Below are positions 61,492-64,000 of a stretch of 64,000 nucleotides of DNA, piece after piece. The DNA comes from Sipunculus nudus (taxonomy: Eukaryota > Annelida > Sipuncula > Golfingiida > Sipunculidae): contig CM049321.1 of assembly GCA_026874595.1 (NCBI GenBank), positions 49,829,297-49,893,296 on the forward strand. The letters are read 5' to 3'. A program made the translations under genes and the position numbers. Position 1 is the first letter of the stretch. Each line of letters begins with the position of its first letter. Below the pieces are notes generated by a model. It saw only the letters and a list, made by a program, of their open reading frames with translations. It did no database searches and was not told the origin of the DNA.

Positions 61492-62531
61492 ACAACAACC
61501 AAACCAACCAAATTTACTGTACACACAAGATATTATAATCAAATATAATGAAATCTCTTAATAAATTTAGCCTCCCATCCATTCGGATTGGTGGCTAATA
61601 GGGGTTAATGAGTTTATTGATATGTCGTTGTTTTCGTGGAGGAGGTTTGGACTTTAGGAGGTCTTCCGATTGCCAAACCATCAGTGACATTTATTTTGTA
61701 ATTTTCTGTCCGTGTTTACACCCGATCTCTCATATGGCTAATTTCAAACTGAATCCATTCGTCAATGTTTGCGGCAGATTAACTGAAATAATCTTTGGTC
61801 AGAGTAAGAGCGCCAGGTTAGATTTTAACCTTATATTATTGTTTGACCTTGACCTAATTTCCAAGGCCGTTCACTTCATGGCCTGTTCCCCATTATCGCT
61901 CGATTTGAGCTTCCCTTGCGACAGTATTTCCTGTGAGCAGAATTTATAGAAAAAGAAACTCTTTAACGAGTTTCAAAAACACTTGATGGATGGTCGGGAC
62001 ATGAAATTTTCATATAACCGGAACAAGGTTTGCGCTGGTATCATCATGTATTTTTTTTTTAAAATTTAATCATAAAATTTAATCGTTTTAATCTCAGACT
62101 TGCAGAAATTTAATTTTTAGAGGTTTACCTTTTATTATCACAATTTTATTTTGTTAACTCTTGTAAACTGTTCCCTGGATGAGCGCTTGATAAATGTACA
62201 ATAATAAATAAAATAAAAATAACGACGGACCTCAGCAAAAAATTATAAAAAAAGTTGACTTTAACTATTTCATATCCACAAAAATGTTTCCTCTTTTATT
62301 GGCCACATTAAAAGTCATTTCGTCCGCATAATGGATTTATATTTCACAGGAAAGAAGCCTTAAGGGTTAATCAAGTGCAGGCTCATGTAGATACATCCGC
62401 GACACCTTTCCTGACCATAGTCCTGCCAGTCCGTGAACAGAAGGGTAAGCGGCCGGGGTGTGACTCATATGGGTAGGTTGGAGTAAAATTTTGCAAACCT
62501 ACACGGATATTTCAAAATATTTTATTGTTCC

Positions 62532-62533
<2 letters not shown>
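61492..62533. other. Non-coding, possible LINE 3' tail near 62140-62220
   Basis: The stretch cttgtaaactgttccctgga, tgagcgcttgataaatgtac, ending in an AATAAAT-type simple repeat, looks like a LINE 3' end, but no coding remnant is visible. The 113-codon open frame at 61608-61949 has no domain. Confidence 0.3.
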
Positions 62534-62565
<32 letters not shown>

Positions 62566-62580
62566 CTCTCTCTCTCTCTG

Positions 62581-62647
<67 letters not shown>

Positions 62648-62652
62648 ATATA
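62534..62652. repeat. (TC)n(TA)n compound microsatellite
   Basis: CT tract (62534-62579) followed by a TA tract with two interruptions (to 62652). Confidence 0.95.
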
Positions 62653-64000
62653 ATTCGTGTAAACATAAGAATATTTAGATAGTACAACAAAGTATAAGGT
62701 CACATTTGTTTAGGTTGTTTTCTAATAAACCATGTCTTAAAAAGTTGATAGTTTATGTGGAAAGCAGACTGGCCTATTCTGTCTATACAATTTGCTATAT
62801 ATTTGGTTAATACAACCATAAAAAAACTGTATAGATTATCTAATTTATTATTTCAATCAGCTTTATTAGGCAGTTTATGCAGAGTCGTTTCGTGTGGAAT
62901 GGATTATTGCTTGACATTGTTTCTTTGCAGGTGCTGACATTATGGTAGTAAAAGAAGCTTAAGTCCGATAAAACCCGTATTTTACGGCAGGGGGGAGCCT
63001 TGAACCTCTTTGTTGACACTAATTGGAAAGGATTATTTCTAGTGATGTTCATGATTTATAATAAGGGGGGATAATGAGCTTAACGACCGATGGCTCTCTG
63101 ACCTCTTATGGTTATTATATTAAGGACGTTTCTGTTCTCCGCGTATTTATTGAATTGCTCATATCTTGACAACCATTGTGGGAGCAGCTGGTGTCATTAA
63201 AACCTGTCTTTGTTTTTTGTCATTAGGGAACTAAATATATGTCCATCAGATACCTTAAAAAAACTTTTGTCTGGTATTTGGCAATTATTTTATATGAGAA
63301 AACTATGTAAGCGTTCTAGTTACAAAACATGTTAACCTGAAGGAAAGTGTTGGTTTAAATTAACAATATAATGAAGCCATATTTATTCATAACATGGTGT
63401 AAGAACGGAGCACGTGATAACTAGTGCCTTGTCATTTCCAAACAAAGTTACACACACACACCAACATTTTTTTGCACCTCATCCAGTTCACTTCTGAACT
63501 ATTTTTTATCCTCCTGTAGATGCTGTAATTGTATATCTAAGCACGCCTGGAATGAAATGCAGGAGTATGTAATATACCTCTACCACGCGAATGCGCGTTA
63601 CGTTTAATGATCGTCTTCAGTGTTCGGTTCCTATTAGTCACCAATGCTAGCTGTGTCAAATGAAATTAAATAAAAGCAGGGGATTGAGAAAGGTGGCTCA
63701 ATGTTAAAGATTACATAATTTTGATTTTATGTTTCGTTTATACTAATATAAAATATAACAGACCCAAACACCCAGTGCTATTCATGGGTAAGGCCTGTTT
63801 TAAATGCCTATTAATGTTCCTACGTATGCTAAATATATATTAACCAATGATTGCTTTTTCTTTATTAAATATATAATAATATACTGTATTTGGTAATACT
63901 AGCATATTATCCGTTCTTGCGTATATCACCCGGTACGGGTTTCACTCGCTGGATACAGTGGTATTGTTTCTGATATTTTTCTTAGATGGCGCTGTGGTCG
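62653..64000. other. Non-coding, no feature recognised
   Basis: No supported gene or element to the end of the window. Confidence 0.4.

Noticed and set aside
60813-61526. Complete 237-residue membrane protein on the minus strand
   Set aside because: The N-terminal 'membrane' part is a translated TA microsatellite. Only the middle matches a retroelement relic.

Overview
The window looks like nuclear DNA from a marine invertebrate, most likely a lophotrochozoan and probably a mollusc. It is AT-rich and gene-poor. It is crowded with microsatellites, poly-G/poly-C runs, small DNA transposons and tRNA-derived SINEs, and it has GT-AG splicing. The taxon is inferred from the receptor type and repeat style, not from a marker gene.

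Only one gene is convincing: a rhodopsin-class neuropeptide GPCR of the vasopressin/oxytocin (conopressin/cephalotocin) receptor type on the + strand. Exon 1 (8611-9472) encodes TM1-TM6 and exon 2 (43701-43921) encodes TM7 and the tail. A 34.2 kb phase-1 intron separates them, and its place between TM6 and TM7 is the one known in vertebrate AVPR/OXTR genes. Codon 90 is an in-frame TGA directly before the conserved TM3 cysteine. As written, the copy is therefore a null allele, a young pseudogene, a readthrough case or an assembly error.

Region by region. 1-8.6 kb holds two diverged copies of an ~0.75 kb repeat, one of them carrying a 94 bp hairpin MITE with a 9 bp target duplication, plus a pogo-like element. 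9.5-43.7 kb is the intron. It contains MITE-like elements, an inverted LTR-like pair (19.65-20.2 and 22.66-23.26 kb), a 33 bp CTCGAG-rich minisatellite (26.1-26.6 kb), a large tandem duplication (27.06-35.88 kb), a CR1-like LINE tail split by a 915 bp TTAA-flanked transposon (36-37.5 kb), two head-to-head SINEs (38.2-38.8 kb) and a 27 bp minisatellite just before exon 2.

44-64 kb is intergenic as far as I can see. Its main feature is a two-part satellite region: a 48 bp minisatellite with a 192 bp higher-order period (48.68-49.67 kb), and a ~215 bp satellite (52.88-55.08 kb) with a trimeric higher-order pattern. Seven successive monomers of the second array carry a perfect DR5 nuclear-receptor-type direct repeat. 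Downstream is an ~800 bp duplicated block containing a SINE (55.4-56.2 and 59.4-60.2 kb), and a reverse-transcriptase-type ORF fragment on the - strand (60.9-61.3 kb).

All calls come from reading the sequence by eye. Identities and repeat edges are approximate.
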